DNA from: Pinus tabuliformis
Taxonomy: Eukaryota > Streptophyta > Pinopsida > Pinales > Pinaceae
Direction of reading: 5' to 3'
NCBI GenBank assembly: GCA_031772625.1
Contig: CM062817.1
Coordinates: 885,646,184-885,710,183, forward strand
Length of the DNA: 64,000 bases
The notes beneath the pieces are model-generated. The model saw only the letters and a list, made by a program, of their open reading frames with translations. It ran no database searches and was not told the DNA's origin. This document shows, piece by piece, positions 24,201 to 36,590 of the stretch. Made by a program: the position numbers and the translations under genes. Each line of letters starts with the position of its first letter. Within the stretch, counting starts at the first letter, position 1.

Positions 24201-24887
24201 CTACTGCATGAGGGGAATGGTCCCCTTATAATATTTTCCTTTGGTACATTTCAGACATGTACCTTCATGCTTCTTTTTGAATTTAGGCATCCTAGTCACC
24301 ATCTGACTCACAAACCTCCGGTGCTGAGTCAATGGACATGGTCCCTAGTGGACTTCTTGCAACTTGATACAACCCTGAACTCAAAAACATCTTTAAAAGA
24401 TATATTTTCAAACACGTACCTTTCCATCGTTAAGTGCCACCCTGTAACCTTTGACTTCCATTTCCGAGATGGACATCAGGTTCGATCAGGTACATAAAGG
24501 AGATTTTGGGGTTCCTTGCTTTTATGGAAGAGTCGATCATTTTCTTGATGACCTGCATTACCAGTCATTCTTTTGATCATTGAAGATGTCCCAGGAATGA
24601 TTGTTATCTTCATCAAGAGATGTGTCTCTACCATTCGGACACTCCTTTGCATAACGACTGAACTTATTTCAACAAGGCATCCGCCTTTCCTTCCACCCTT
24701 AGATCCGAACTTCCCAATGGAGTGATCTTAAGATGGACCATCAGAATCTTCCGCTGCGCCATTCTGATAACATTCTCTGCTTTGACTTCACCCTAGGTGA
24801 ATTATAAGGGACCCATTGATCCTTCTGTCTTGTCCCAACTGTCTTTGGTGATTGCTCTTTCAATCTTGCTTGGGCATTGTCTTCACC

Positions 24888-24902
24888 TCAGCTCTGATAC
24901 CA
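24888..24902 (-). promoter_or_regulatory. Primer-binding site, minisatellite element
   Basis: TGGTATCAGAGCTGA on the minus strand, directly against the LTR end: an exact match to the plant initiator-Met tRNA 3' end over the first 12 nt, typical of Copia elements. Confidence 0.9.
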
Positions 24903-27845
24903 TGTTAAGATTACGTATGTTCTATGCTAGAGCAATTTATTTAAATTTTTACAGTTAGCAATCACATCAGCATTACGATAAACTGCAGATAGAACATAAA
25001 TATAAAACACAGAAGACAAGCCAAGACAAGAGTACACAGGATGTGGCGCAAGCGAGGGACAAACCCCAATGTGGGGAAACCCTTGATCAATTCTTCTTTT
25101 ATGTTCTTCAAAGTTCAACAGAGAAAGAGAGAGAGAGAGATAGTACATTTACAATAGAAGTCAACACTTTGACTTTTGATATATGCATGAGATCAGTTGA
25201 AGACATATTGCTTCAACTGATTCTTCAAAGTGACTGCTTCACCTTTCATAGTGTTGCAGCTCGTACTCATGTTGCACCCGTCATTGTGCTACACTTGGTC
25301 ACTGAGATGCTCCCATCAAACACTATGTTGTTCCTTACTAACATGCCCATCATCATGTTGTCTCATTCATCATCATGCTGTTGGGATCATCATCCTTGCA
25401 GCACCTCAGAGATCATCACTACTGCATCAAGAACTTCATTATGCAAGGTTCTTGAGAGCATCAATGTTGCACCACGACTTCTCCTTGAGATTATTACTGA
25501 GATGATCTCTGCACCTATGAAGATCACAACTGTACATTATTGTAGGATGAGATCATTGTGAGATCATGATCCTATACACTGCTCCTAGCCAAAGCTGACT
25601 CTCCTTGAGTTGATGATTATTGCTTCTTTCATCATGCTGAGACTGTAATGATCATACTACTTATGATCCTTATCATCTTGACTACCTTTGAGATACTTAT
25701 TCATATCAGGAATACTAGATCTGAATACTGTGATGATTATTGACACTGTATGTCTCCTTTTACAGGTATGCCGAGAAGCTCTTGATCAATACTGAAACCT
25801 GCTTCATCATTGTGGTTATGCCAAGACAATAACATATACATATGTGATGAGATGACACCCAACGTAATCCTCATTAAGCCGAGACAATGTGCAAAAGAGT
25901 AGATCTGCTTTAGGTAATCTGAGTTACTGTTGTTCATCGCATCTAAACTGCCACAGGAAAACCACCGAGATCTATATGCCGAGATTGATCCTTGTCATGC
26001 GAGATCAGATGCCGAGACTGCTCTTTGTCATGTGATGCATCTATCTGTATTGTTGAGATTGCCATCATGAGGATTAGATCTATGCTGAGATTGTATCCTT
26101 GTCATGCGAGATCAGATGCCGAGACTGCTCTTTGTCATGCGATGCATCTATCTGTATTGTCGAGATTGCCATCATGAGGATTAGATCTATGCCGAGATTG
26201 TATCCTTGTCATGCGAGATCAGATGCCGAGACTGCTCTTTGTCATGTGATGCATCTATCTGTATTGTCGAGATTGCCATCATGAGGATTAGATCTATGCC
26301 GAGATTGTATCCTTGTCATGCGAGATCAGATGCCGAGATTGCTCTTTGTCATGCGATGCATCTATCTGTATTGTCGAGATTGCCATCATGAGGATTAGAT
26401 CTATGCCGAGATTGTATCCTTGTCATGCGAGATCAGATGCTGAGACTGCTCTTTGTCATGCGATGCATCTATCTGTATTGTCGAGATTGCCATCATGAGG
26501 ATTAGATCTATGCCGAGATTGTATCCTTGTCATGCGAGATCAGATGCCGAGACTGCTCTTTGTCATGTGATGCATCTATCTGTATTGTCGAGATTGCCAT
26601 CATGAGGATTAGATCTATGCCGAGATTGTATCCTTGTCATGCGAGATCAGATGCCGAGACTGCTCTTTGTCATGCGATGCATCTATCTGTATTGTCGAGA
26701 TTGCCATCATGAGGATTAGATCTATGCCGAGATTGTATCCTTGTCATGCGAGATCAGATGCCGAGACTGCTCTTTGTCATGTGATGCATCTATCTGTATT
26801 GTCGAGATTGCCATCATGAGGATTAGATCTATGCCGAGATTGTATCCTTGTCATGCGAGATCAGATGCCGAGATTGCTCTTTGTCATGCGATGCATCTAT
26901 CTGTATTGTCGAGATTGCCATCATGAGGATTAGATCTATGCCGAGATTGTATCCTTGTCATGCGAGATCAGATGCTGAGACTGCTCTTTGTCATGCGATG
27001 CATCTATCTGTATTGTCGAGATTTCCATCATGAGGATTAGATCTATGCCGAGATTGTATCTAGCCCAAACTTCAACTCACTGCTGCGTCCTCACATGAGG
27101 TCATTTCTGCTTCATTTATCCGGGATCATGACTGCACCTAAAACAAACGAGGTGCAGTCAAATCCTTACTGCGGCTCTACACCACCATGCGAGATTTCAG
27201 AAGAAAATGTGAGATTCTTTCTCTGTGTAAACATGTCTCCTTGACTGCGTGAACAGGTCTCCTTTGCTGCATGAACAGGTCTCTATTGACTATGTGATAG
27301 GAATGTGTTTAGGCTTCTACAGGCATCGTATTAAGGCTCCTCTTTGACAGCGTATAAGGGCCTCTTGGACAACGTATCAGGGCATCACTTGACAACAGAT
27401 TATGGCTCCTTGCTGTGTGTATTAGTGTCTCAAGGACCAGCGTATGTCCTGTCTTTATGACCTGCGGCTAGGGCATGTTTGTACTACAGCTAGGGCAATA
27501 TACACTAGCATATACTCTCAACATTTCTCCTTTTCCAAAAACCCAGACGTGGAGAGGAGATCACATGAAGAGTGTGTCTAAATGACATCAAATCCTCTTA
27601 TATTTATACTAATGTGTAGATGATGAATAGACATGACGTTTGGGATTCTAGAGCCTACATAAGAGCTGGTCGGCTTGATAATAATTATATAAACAAAATA
27701 AATTCATATCTCCATAAATACTTATCGGAATCGTATGATCTTTGGATCAATCCTACACCTCTCGACGAGAGGGATCCAATAAAATTATCATCTGCCATAA
27801 ATAAGCTGACCCACATGGAGTTTTGCCCTAGTTGCCAATTTAACA
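24903..27845 (-). repeat. 5' LTR of the minisatellite element (10 repeat copies)
   Basis: The same LTR as 19921-22231 with a longer internal minisatellite. A 17-bp segment duplicated in the left copy (cctcattaatcctcatt near 20889) is single here, so small slippage events occur elsewhere too. Confidence 0.88.
25976..27061. repeat. 107-bp minisatellite, about 10 copies with a 5-mer higher-order repeat
   Basis: Ten monomers at 107-bp spacing from about 25997. Diagnostic changes (catGTGatg versus catGCGatg, GAGATTG versus GAGACTG, gcTGAG versus gcCGAG) recur in the same order in monomers 1-5 and 6-10, giving a 535-bp higher-order unit present twice. Repeated 61-residue open frames come from the repeat itself and are not genes. 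Confidence 0.9.
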
Positions 27846-28615
27846 TTAAGCTAAAGGATGTGGACCAAAGGTTGTATAGATCCATGATTGGTAATCTCCT
27901 ATATGTGACAACCTCCCGACCTGATGTGATGTAGGCAGTGGGACAAGTAGCAAGATTCCAAGTAGCACCAAAAGAATGTCATATTCTTGTGGTCAAAAGA
28001 ATTCTTCGATATCTAAAGGGCACATTAGAATATGGTCTATGGTATCCCAAAGGAAATGATCTCGTTATCCAAGCTTATACAGATGTTGATTAGGCAGGAA
28101 GTGTTGATGATCATAAGAGTACCGGTGGAGCAACATTCTATCTAGGTGGTTTTCTTGTTTCATGGTTAAGTAAAAAGAAGTCTTCAGTCTCGTTATCCAC
28201 AACAGAAGCAAAATATATCGATGCAGCAACTTGTTGTACACAAGTTCTTTGGATGAAGAAAACTTTGCAAGATCTTCATGTCAAGTTTGATGAACCTATT
28301 TCCATCTTTTGTGATAACACCAATGCCATCAGTATCTCCAAGAATCCTGTGACGCATTCCAAAACAAAGCACATTCCGATTAAATATCCTTTCGTTAGAG
28401 AGCAGGTCAACGAAAGGAATAGCAAGCTTGAATATGTTGGCACAAAGGAACAAATCATCGACATCTTTACCAAAGCATTACCTCATGAATCATTTGAGTA
28501 TCTTCGCCAAAAGCTTGGGATTCTCCCAAGTTTTCATTGGTCTCTTTATGTTATCTACTTAAGTAGAAAGGGGGAATGGAGGTGTGTACAAGTCCGAAGG
28601 ATGACTTTTTGTTAG
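27846..28615 (+). pseudogene. Sirevirus-type RNase H pseudogene, unit 3, second part
   Basis: Resumes with the duplicated TTAAG and the shared frameshift region, then RNase H. The usual terminal TAG (about 28538) has become TGG, so the frame runs 26 residues into the 3' untranslated region and ends at 28615. That tail is not a real domain. Confidence 0.85.
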
Positions 28616-29725
28616 GGGAGTTACCCTGTGCCATTGATGACAAAGGGGGAGAAAAGAAAATATGAAGAGGTTTCATGATCGCAGGGGGAGTACTTGTGTT
28701 GCCTTCAATTCCAAAGGGGGAGATTGTTAATTAGTGGTTGTCATTGATGTCAACCCAAGCAGTACTAGGGGCTACCCCGATATTGAAAGGGCATTTTTAC
28801 TTGACAAATCATATTATTTTTTCTCAAATATATTCTCGATGGATTCCAATTGTGGAGATGTTTCCGTTGATATATGGTATGCCTCCCAGTTCTTCACGGT
28901 TTGAGAGTTATTTGTGTTTGAAGTTAGTAACCCCAGTTAGTGGGCTAAAACCCTATGGGGTTGTGGCATGGAACTCATAATTGGGTGTGGTCATTTAATA
29001 ATCAATAATTAATAATATTTTTTTGCTCCTAAAATCCCTCCAACATTCACTTGTTGAGGACCCTCTCAACTCAAGACATTCATATAAATAATTACCCTCA
29101 TATCCTCCTCTTGTAGGGATTTTGTGGCTTCAAACAGGCCATCATGGAATTTTCGCTATAACATTTTTTCTTTGAAGCTTCAGAATATGAAATTAAAACC
29201 CATTTGATCATAAATCGTGATGAAATTTGTGACCCAATTTTAGATCTTGTTTCATTATATTTTCCGGGATATGATCTGAGGAAGTTAGGGTTCTTGCAAG
29301 GATTTCGAATTCCATGTCAAACAGGTGACGTTGGGAAAATATTCATAACTTTCTCTCTAAGCATTGGATTCAAATTTTGCAAATAGTCACAAAAATAAGA
29401 CGGACTGTAGTTTTCTTAGTAGAATTGTTAAGGATGAAGGTTGCAACAGTGACACATGGCACTTTGTACAAGTTCGCTCTACTGAACCAGGCTATAATCA
29501 GGTCATCGTGGGAGATTGGGCATAATTCTTTCCAGAAGAATCCAATCTTGATTAGCCCTATGGGGTTGCCAAGAGAACTTAGAGGGCTACCACAAGACGA
29601 AATTTCAGATCCCGGAGATATGAAATTACATAGATACAATAGATTCAATATCGAGCTCCTAGAAGGCAAGAAAAAACATGCATTCAAGGATCACTGCAGT
29701 AAGGACCACACATCAACAGTCAAGG

Positions 29726-30175
29726 GTAAGTATCCTACAACAAGGTATGTATGATTTAGTGTTTACATTTATATTTTTAGTATCATCTCTGACATATGTC
29801 TTTGCAGGGCAATGTAAGTATATACAAGGTCTTGATTATATCTCTATGTCTCTATATGTCACAGTTAGTTTTGATACCACATTTCGGATGTCCTATTCTT
29901 GATACTACACATTTGATGCTACACCAAGTATGCTAAATCTATATGATGTTGTAAGTTCATGTTACTTGTCTTGTCATAGTTGATAGAATGTTCTCTGTTG
30001 TTGTACATAGAACTTGGTTCATCATAAGTCTAGGGTATGTCATCAGTTTCTTTTGTATATATCTTTAGATCAGTTTTTGATATAGTCTTTCATAGAGTCC
30101 AGGCCTATATCAAGAGTGGGAGTCTTTGTGTACTGCTACAACAAGTCAATAACAAAAGTTACAAGAACATTTCAG
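29726..30175 (+). other. Intron-like modules in the unit 4 leader
   Basis: GTAAGT at 29726 and TTTGCAG ending 29807 bound an 82-bp intron-like block. GTAAGTTC at 29951 and TCTTTAG ending 30068 bound a second one of 118 bp. The segment between (29808-29950) joins in phase to the open frame before 29726 when the first block is removed. A third donor (GTACGC in units 1, 2, 3 and 6) is CT here, with acceptor GCATGCAG at about 30307. The same signals sit at the same places in all units. No known protein was recognised in the flanking frames. Confidence 0.5.
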
Positions 30176-30841
30176 CTACACATGTAATTTTAATTCATAT
30201 TTATTCATTATTATGCACTTAAATGTGTTTTGTAGGAAGAGGTAAGTTGAAGGGTATTTTGTTTTTCCTTTTGAGATTCGGTTTCACTGGGAAAATTTGC
30301 ATGCAGGTAGAAGAAGATTCAAGGACAACATCAAGCAAGCATTCAAGAGCCGAAGTATCAAATCAAAGGAAGCATTGCATGGGGACATCCTTCAAAGTCA
30401 TGACAACCATCCGTATATTGTGAAGAAGTGTCAAGGCCAAGAGTCATCACTGTAAAGTTGTAAAATAGTCATTTGTAAAAGTGTCATCATTGGAAGAGTC
30501 ATTATTGTAAAGGAATCAATCTACCTAGATTCAAAAAAAGCATTGTTGGGAGGTATATGAGTCTCTGTTGGGATGATTTCATGGTTGGGTTGCAGGTCAT
30601 AGTGTGATTGGGTGTTTGGTCAAAATCGTTGTAAATCATATTGTATTGTGGATCATCGTCCATGGTACGGGAATCCACGTTCTTGTCTCATTTAAGTCAT
30701 TATAGGGTGGCAGGGAGGTGCTAGGCAGGTGCATGAAGTCACCTACATGTTGAAGCCTGTGAACACTTCAGGGTGGTAGGTTGGTCTAGGGTGTTGGGGA
30801 ATCCATTCAGTTGATTACTGAAGAAACCAGGGTGTTGGAGT

Positions 30842-32042
30842 GTCCTTCCAGTGGGAGCTGGAGAAGAATGCTTTTCTAGAATTCGAATGTTACAAATGTA
30901 ACAATTTTGGACACTTGACCAAAGATTGTACACTTGGAAGTTCTTCAAAGGAATTATCACAAAACTAGAATGAAAAAGTATGGAAAAGGAAGACTAAAAG
31001 GTGTTCTCTTCCTCTTAAGGCTCAAAGCAACATAAGCATTTGATCCCGTTGCTAGAATGGAAGTTATCAGGATGTTTCTCGCTTATGCATTCTCGAGAAA
31101 AATCAAGGTCTACCAAATGGATGTTAAGTCAACCTTTCTAAATGGTGAATTGGAGGAATAAGTTTACATTGAACAACCTGAAGGTTTTAATGATAAAGAA
31201 AACTACGTTTGTAGATTAAATAAGGAAATACATGGTCTCAAGCAAGCTCCTAGGGCTTGGTATGATCATCTTAATAGGTATCTACATCAACAAAGATTCA
31301 AGAAAGGAAGTGCTGACAACAATATCTATGTGAAAGTGGATCAAGATAACCTAACGATTATCGAGGTATATGCGGATGATATAATCTTTGGGAGCAATGA
31401 TGATAGATTAAGTAAAAACTTTGCCACAAAAATGTAAAGTGAGTTTGAAATGTCTATGCTTGGCGAGCTGTCATACTTTTTGGGGCTTCATATTTCGCAA
31501 CAGGATAAAGGAATATTCATATATCAAACCATGTACATCAAGGAAATACTCAAAAAATTACAGCTGGAAGATTGCAAGCCAGTCCTTACCCCCATGATAA
31601 CAGGTTGCAAGTTAAGCTAAAGGATGTGGACCAACCTCCTGGCCTAATGTTATGTGACAACCTCCTGGCCTAATGTTATGTAGGCAGTTGGACAAGTAGA
31701 AATATTCCAAGCAACACCAAAAGAATGTCATATTATTGCCGTCAAAAGAATGCTTTGATATCCTAAGGGCACATCGGAATATGGTCTATGGTATCCCAAA
31801 GGAAATGATATGGTTATCCAAGCTTATACAAATGCTAATTGGGCAGGAAGTTTTGATGATCGTAAGAGTACCAGTGGAGGAGAATTCTATCTAGGTGGTT
31901 GTCTTGTTTCATGGTTAATTAAAAAGAAGTCTTCAATCTCATTGTCCATAGTAGAAGCAAAATATATTGCGGCAGCAACTTGTTGTACACAAGTTCTCTG
32001 GATGAAGCAAACTTTGCAAGATCTTCAAGTCAATTTTAGTGA
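30842..32042 (+). pseudogene. Sirevirus-type gag-RT/RNase H pseudogene, unit 4, first part
   Basis: Intact CCHC knuckle (30885-30930), the shared fusion to RT near 31045, a TAA at about 31158 shared only with unit 5, a short deletion in the GFLLTDKE region, and the active site as YADD. The shared TAA after KM (about 31435) and the frameshift follow. A local tandem duplication near 31632-31682 (ccaacctcctggcctaatgt twice) further damages it. RNase H runs to 32042, where the Copia element begins. Confidence 0.85.
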
Positions 32043-32220
32043 TGTCAGGCCAGGCAGTAACTCCAGAAGGAAAAAATGATTTGTGTGTATTATTCCATCA
32101 GGTAGGTCTTTGTTATATACAACAGGGAGAGACTATTCAGTTCATCTCCCAATGACTATTCACATTTCTAATTTAATTATTTACATAAATTCACCCAATC
32201 ACAAGGATTAGGTGTCAACA
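32043..32220 (-). repeat. 3' LTR of the 178-bp-LTR Copia element
   Basis: TGTTGACACC...CCTGACA on the minus strand. It is preceded by the purine tract AAGGGGGAAA. Confidence 0.93.
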
Positions 32221-32228
32221 TTTCCCCC

Positions 32229-33830
32229 TTAATTTGAAGGGATGTTGGTGAGTCCAAGCATCATTCTGAATTGTTCAAGCTTTTCTCTTCCAAGTGCTTT
32301 GGTGAAGATGTCTGAAATTTGCGCATTTGTGGAACAATGATGGAGATGGATTGTTTTGGCCTCAACATGATGTCGAATAAGATGATATTTAGTATTGATG
32401 TGCTTCGTTCGATCATGGAATTTTGGGTTCTTGGCCAACTTTATTGCAGAGGTATTTTCAATCATGAGTGGAGTTGATTGTACTTGTTTTACGTGCAAAT
32501 CTTCAAGAATTTTCCTGAGCCACACAATTTCCTTTGTTGCTTCAGCTGCTACCACGTATTCTGCTTCTGTTATGGAATCTGCCGGAACTGATTGTTTGTG
32601 TGATCTCCAGGAGACAGCTCCTGATCCAAGACTCATAGCATATCCTGAAGTTGATACCCCGGTTTCTTTGTCTCCATTGAAGTCTGAATCAGAGTATCCA
32701 ATCAAGCTGAAGTCGTCCACCTGTGTATACTTGATTCCAAAGTCTTGAGTTCCCTTCAAGTACCTTAGTACTCTTTTTGCAGCAGACCAATGTCCCTCAC
32801 AAGGCTTTTGCATAAACCTGGAGAGGATTCCAACAGCAAACGAAATGTCTGGTTTGGTAGTAGTTAGGTAGTTGAGACTTCCTACAAGCTGTCTATACTT
32901 TGTTGCATCCTCAAATTTTTTTCCTTCAATAGATTTGAGCTTTAAGTTTTGTTCCACTGGAGTAGTAAGAGGATTGCACTCTATCATGCCAAACCTGTTC
33001 AACAAATCTCCAATGTATTTATTTTGAGAAAGAAATATGGACTTTGGATGTTGGGTTACTTCAATGCTAAGATAGTAATGAACATAGCCCAAATCAGTCA
33101 TTTCAGAACTTTTCCCCAAATTCCTTCTTTATGGATGCAATGTAGCTTTCATTGTTCCCTGTCATCAAAAGACCATCTACATATACCACAAGATATACAA
33201 CTGTTTTGCCAACTTTCTTGACAAATAAAGTTGCATCATCAAGATCAAAATGTTTGAAATTGAGTTTTAGAAGATGCTCAGTTAGTTTTTCATACCAGGC
33301 TCGCGGTGCTTGTTTGAGGCCATACAAGGACTTCACAAGTTTGCATACTTTATGTTCATATCCTTTCATAACAAATCCTTCAGGCTGGGACATAAAAAAA
33401 TTCTCTTTTAGATCTCCATTCAAGACAACAGTTTTTACATCCATTTGATGGATTTTCCAACCGTTCTGAGCTACTAGTGCAAAGAGTGTCCGGATGGTAG
33501 CCCATTTTTCTGTGGGGGAAAAAGTCTCCTCATAATCGACCCCTTCCTTCTGTGCAAAACCTTTTGCCACAAGCCTAGCTTTGTGCTTGCCAAGTGAGCC
33601 ATCAACTTTATACTTGTTCTTGTAGACCCACTTGCAGCCAATTGGTTTGGTTCCTAATGGAGGATCAACCAGCTCCCAAGTGCCGTTCTTTATGAGGACA
33701 TCATACTCCTTTTGCATCGCTTCTTTCCATTCATCATGAGAAGCAACTTATTTGAAGGAAGTTGGTTCAAAATCTGTAGACAAGTTCAATTCACAATCAT
33801 AAGAAACATCCATATCAACAAGTGAATTAG
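32229..33830 (-). pseudogene. Copia reverse transcriptase and RNase H
   Basis: RT is open from about 33717 with GCKWVYKNKYKVDGSL, HQMDVKTVVLNGDL and [16 protein letters not shown]. The active site reads YVDG (second Asp to Gly) near 33165. One extra G in a G-run at about 33113 shifts the frame. The rest is an uninterrupted 296-residue frame at 33119-32229 with RNase H blocks (GYSDSDFNGD, EAEYVVAAEATKE, HINTKYHLIRHHVE, ISDIFTKAL). Confidence 0.9.
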
Positions 33831-33957
33831 AGTCATCTACATCACCTCCATTTTGCCAGTTTGAATTTCTGGTTCCTGTCTTTCCAACTTCATCAGGATG
33901 AACATTTTCAAGTGTCTTTGTCACCCACTTTGGGGGACCTTTTTTAGATGGTCCAGG

Positions 33958-35492
33958 CTACTCCGTTGATTGAGTAGGGACTGAATCAAGATTGAGTCTC
34001 CCAATTCTATCAATTACATCACTTAAAGCATCATTCATTGTTGGAGTTCCATGCAAGGGAGAGTGTTCTTCAGAAGAAGATTCCACATGTTGATCTAGTA
34101 TAGGAATCCCCCCTTCAAGACGTGGAATCTGATTATCAAATTCTTGAAATGATTTTTCTTTTGCAACTCTATCCAAGCGATCAAGTTGCCTCTCAACAAC
34201 ATTGTCAGTTTTGGGTGATTCAAGAAAAATTACATCTCTAGATACAACAAACTTCTTATTTACTTCATCATAGAGATGGTATGCTTTGGAGATGTTTGAA
34301 TACCCCAGAAAGATACACTTACGACTTCTAGCACCAAGTTTGTTTCTATGTACCTTTGGTATCAAGGCATAACAGGTGGAACCAAAGACCTGAGATGCTT
34401 TACCGAAGGAACATGTCCATACCACATTTCATATGGAGTCTTGTTTCTTATAGCATTAGATGGACATCTATTCTTTATATATGCAGCACATAGAACAACA
34501 TCAGCCCAAAACATTATCTTTACATTTTTGAAGAAGAGCATGTATCGTACCATACTTAAAATTGTCCTATTCATTCTTTTAGCAACACCATTCTGTTGGG
34601 GATTATAAGGCACAGTTGTTTGATGTTTGATCCCATGTTGGCGAAGATAGTTTTCAAATTCATTTGATATGTACTCTTTTCCATTATCAGTGCGAATAGA
34701 CCCAATATGAGATTGTGCATCATTTTCAATCCATTTATGAAAATTCTTGAATGTTTGAAAAGCATCAAATTTGTTCTTCAATAAATAAACCCAACACATT
34801 CTGTTGTAGTCATCAATAAATGTCATGATATATTTATTTCCATTTGCAGAAGGAACATGCATTGGACCACATAAATCTGAATGAATGAGTTCAATTTTTC
34901 TATGTGCTCTTGAATGTGAATCATGAAAAGAATGTTTGCTATGCTTTCCTAGAATGCAAGCATCATATTGCTTAAGTTTCCTAGGAATTGTAGGCAAACC
35001 AGCAACACCATTTTTCTTCAACAAGCGGAGACTGTCATAGTTCAAATTTCCAAATCTAGCATGCCATAATAAACTTGATGGAAGTGTACCTTCTTCATGA
35101 TGAGAATTGTATGAAAAATGTTGTGCATGAGCAGAGGTTCCTTGCAGTTTGAGAAGCCTTTCTTCTTCTATTCCCCTCATGACAAGTGAGTGGTTAGATG
35201 CTTTTCTTACCTCAAGCTTGCCATCAAACATATGAATGGAGTGACCTTGCTGGCAGATGTGGACCAAGGACAACAAGTTTGTCTTGAGCTGTGGGAGATA
35301 TAGAACATGATGCAAAAGAAAGTCTGGAAGACCAGGCAGTTTAAGCCTGATTGTGCCAAGCCCTAATGGCTTGATTTTTGATTGGTCTGCAAAGTATACT
35401 ACTCCATCAACATTGTTAGCGAAATCTTCAAAAAAATCTTTTCTATGAGTCATGTGGCAGGTTGCTCCTGAATCAAGCAACCAATCATTCCT
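33958..35492 (-). pseudogene. Copia protease and integrase
   Basis: The protease active site DSGATCHMT is near 35470. The integrase zinc region (about 35060-34950) is followed by the core with D in FIDDYNRMCW and D in SIRTDNGKEY. The third acidic residue is lost: the conserved NGVAERMNRT reads NGVAKRMNRT at about 34600, a Glu-to-Lys change. A frame change near 34400 leads to the C-terminal part (RSRKCIFLGYSNISKAYHLY). Confidence 0.88.
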
Positions 35493-36590
35493 CTAAGAAG
35501 CAAGTGAAGCATTAAATAAATATTCATTTACTCCAATGTTACATTGTGCCACAACATAGTGAGCGGATTCAGGGGCTTTACCTTTGTTTGTATCATCAAT
35601 TTTACCTTTCTGTTGGTTTCTTTGCTGCTCAATTTTGTCCCATGGTAGCTTGCATGTAGAGGCATCATGTGATCCATTTATTTTGCAGTGTATGCAGTGC
35701 AAATCTGCCTTTTCTCCTTGAGAATGTCTGCCCCCCTGCCTCTGAAATATCTTCCTCTTCCTCTTCGACCACCTCTTCCTCTTGTAGAATCTTGAGCAGG
35801 ATGCTTTTCTTTATGAGCAAGGCACAAAACCTCTTCAAAAGATTCAGGGGTTGTCTTCTTTCCAAAAGCTTTCTCTCTTTCAGCAAACTTTTTCACAAGA
35901 GAGTCAAAGGTTATATCTTTGAGATTTCCATTTGCTTGGAATGACTCAAGATAATTGGAGTAAGTAGGATAAAGTGCCTTGAGAAAAGAAATAAGAGGAA
36001 TATCCAATTCAACCTTAGTGGATTTGATATCATGCAAGAGCAAGAGGATCACTATTTTGCAGTTCAAGAGTGAAGAGTTTAATCATGAGTTGAACAACTT
36101 CAAGTGCAGAATGTGAGTCATAGAGTTCTTTCAGCTTTTGTAAGGTTTCAAAGGCAGTTGAATATGATGAAATATGGTGACTCACCTCTTCATTTACAGA
36201 TTCTGCGATTAATGCATAAGCTTTGCTGTTCTTGTTTTCCCAAATGACGAGCTCTTTGTCTGAGGTAGGCTGTATTGGTTCATTGTCTCCGACACACACT
36301 CCTTTCCACAACTCATTGAAAATGAGGGTTTGTTTTATCATCCGAGACCATTCAGGATAGTTCTCCTTGCTAGTGAGAACTATTCCCACCATGGATATGA
36401 TTGAATGCATTCTGTAAAAAAATACTTCTTCTGATAGAAAAATACTTCTGCCAATATACTGTAAAATTGTACTTCTAGTGGTAATTTTTTTTTTTGACGG
36501 AGAAGAAAGGTCAAAATTACTTGGAAAGTTCAAAATTGAAGAAGGATGACATGCATCATGAAACCCTCTCCCAAAATCTAAACCCTTCAA
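35493..36590 (-). pseudogene. Copia gag
   Basis: Gag begins at about 36413 (MHSIISMVGIVL) and contains the Copia Gag motif ENYPEWSRMIKQTLIF, then ALIAESVNEEV and LKELYDSHSALEV. A frame change near 36050 leads into SFLKALYPTYSNYLESF and an RGRGGRRGRGRYFRGRG basic box. Another near 35700 leads to a knuckle CIHCKINGSHDASTC, which has five rather than four residues before His. A TAG at about 35493 separates gag from protease. Confidence 0.85.

Larger units (their letters stand above)
19921..27845 (-). mobile_element. Copia-like element with giant LTRs carrying a 107-bp minisatellite
   Basis: LTRs 19921-22231 (2311 bp) and 24903-27845 (2943 bp), both TGTTAAGATTA...AATTTAACA, flanked by TTAAG on each side (19916-19920 and 27846-27850), a perfect 5-bp target duplication. 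PBS next to the right LTR and PPT next to the left LTR fix the minus orientation. The internal region is only about 2.67 kb with a heavily damaged RT/RNase H, so the element is internally deleted or very old. The LTRs differ in length almost entirely by six 107-bp repeats. Confidence 0.88.
16152..28724 (+). repeat. Array unit 3 (split by two related insertions)
   Basis: Unit sequence occupies 16152-17193, 18172-19920 and 27846-28724, about 3.66 kb in total. LTR-like part 16152 to about 16541, leader 16542 to about 17060, intron-like region about 17092-18606 interrupted by the solo LTR. Both insertions belong to one LTR family and lie in the same orientation. Confidence 0.8.

Noticed and set aside
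24888..24902. Initiator-Met tRNA-like sequence as a possible tRNA gene
   Set aside because: Only the 3'-end complement is present, and it abuts an LTR: this is a primer-binding site. The same holds at 11229-11240 and 37359-37373.
20950..27061. Regular 107-bp direct repeats that could be read as a CRISPR-like array
   Set aside because: There are no variable spacers; the whole 107 bp repeats, it lies inside LTRs with TG/CA ends and target duplications, and the context is plant nuclear DNA. It is a minisatellite.
29377..29754. A 125-residue open frame in the unit 4 leader (also in units 5 and 6) as a conserved protein
   Set aside because: The same nucleotides align with the non-coding 5' leader of the chromovirus on the other strand, and the frame is broken in units 1 to 3. 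Conservation is by recent common descent of the repeat.
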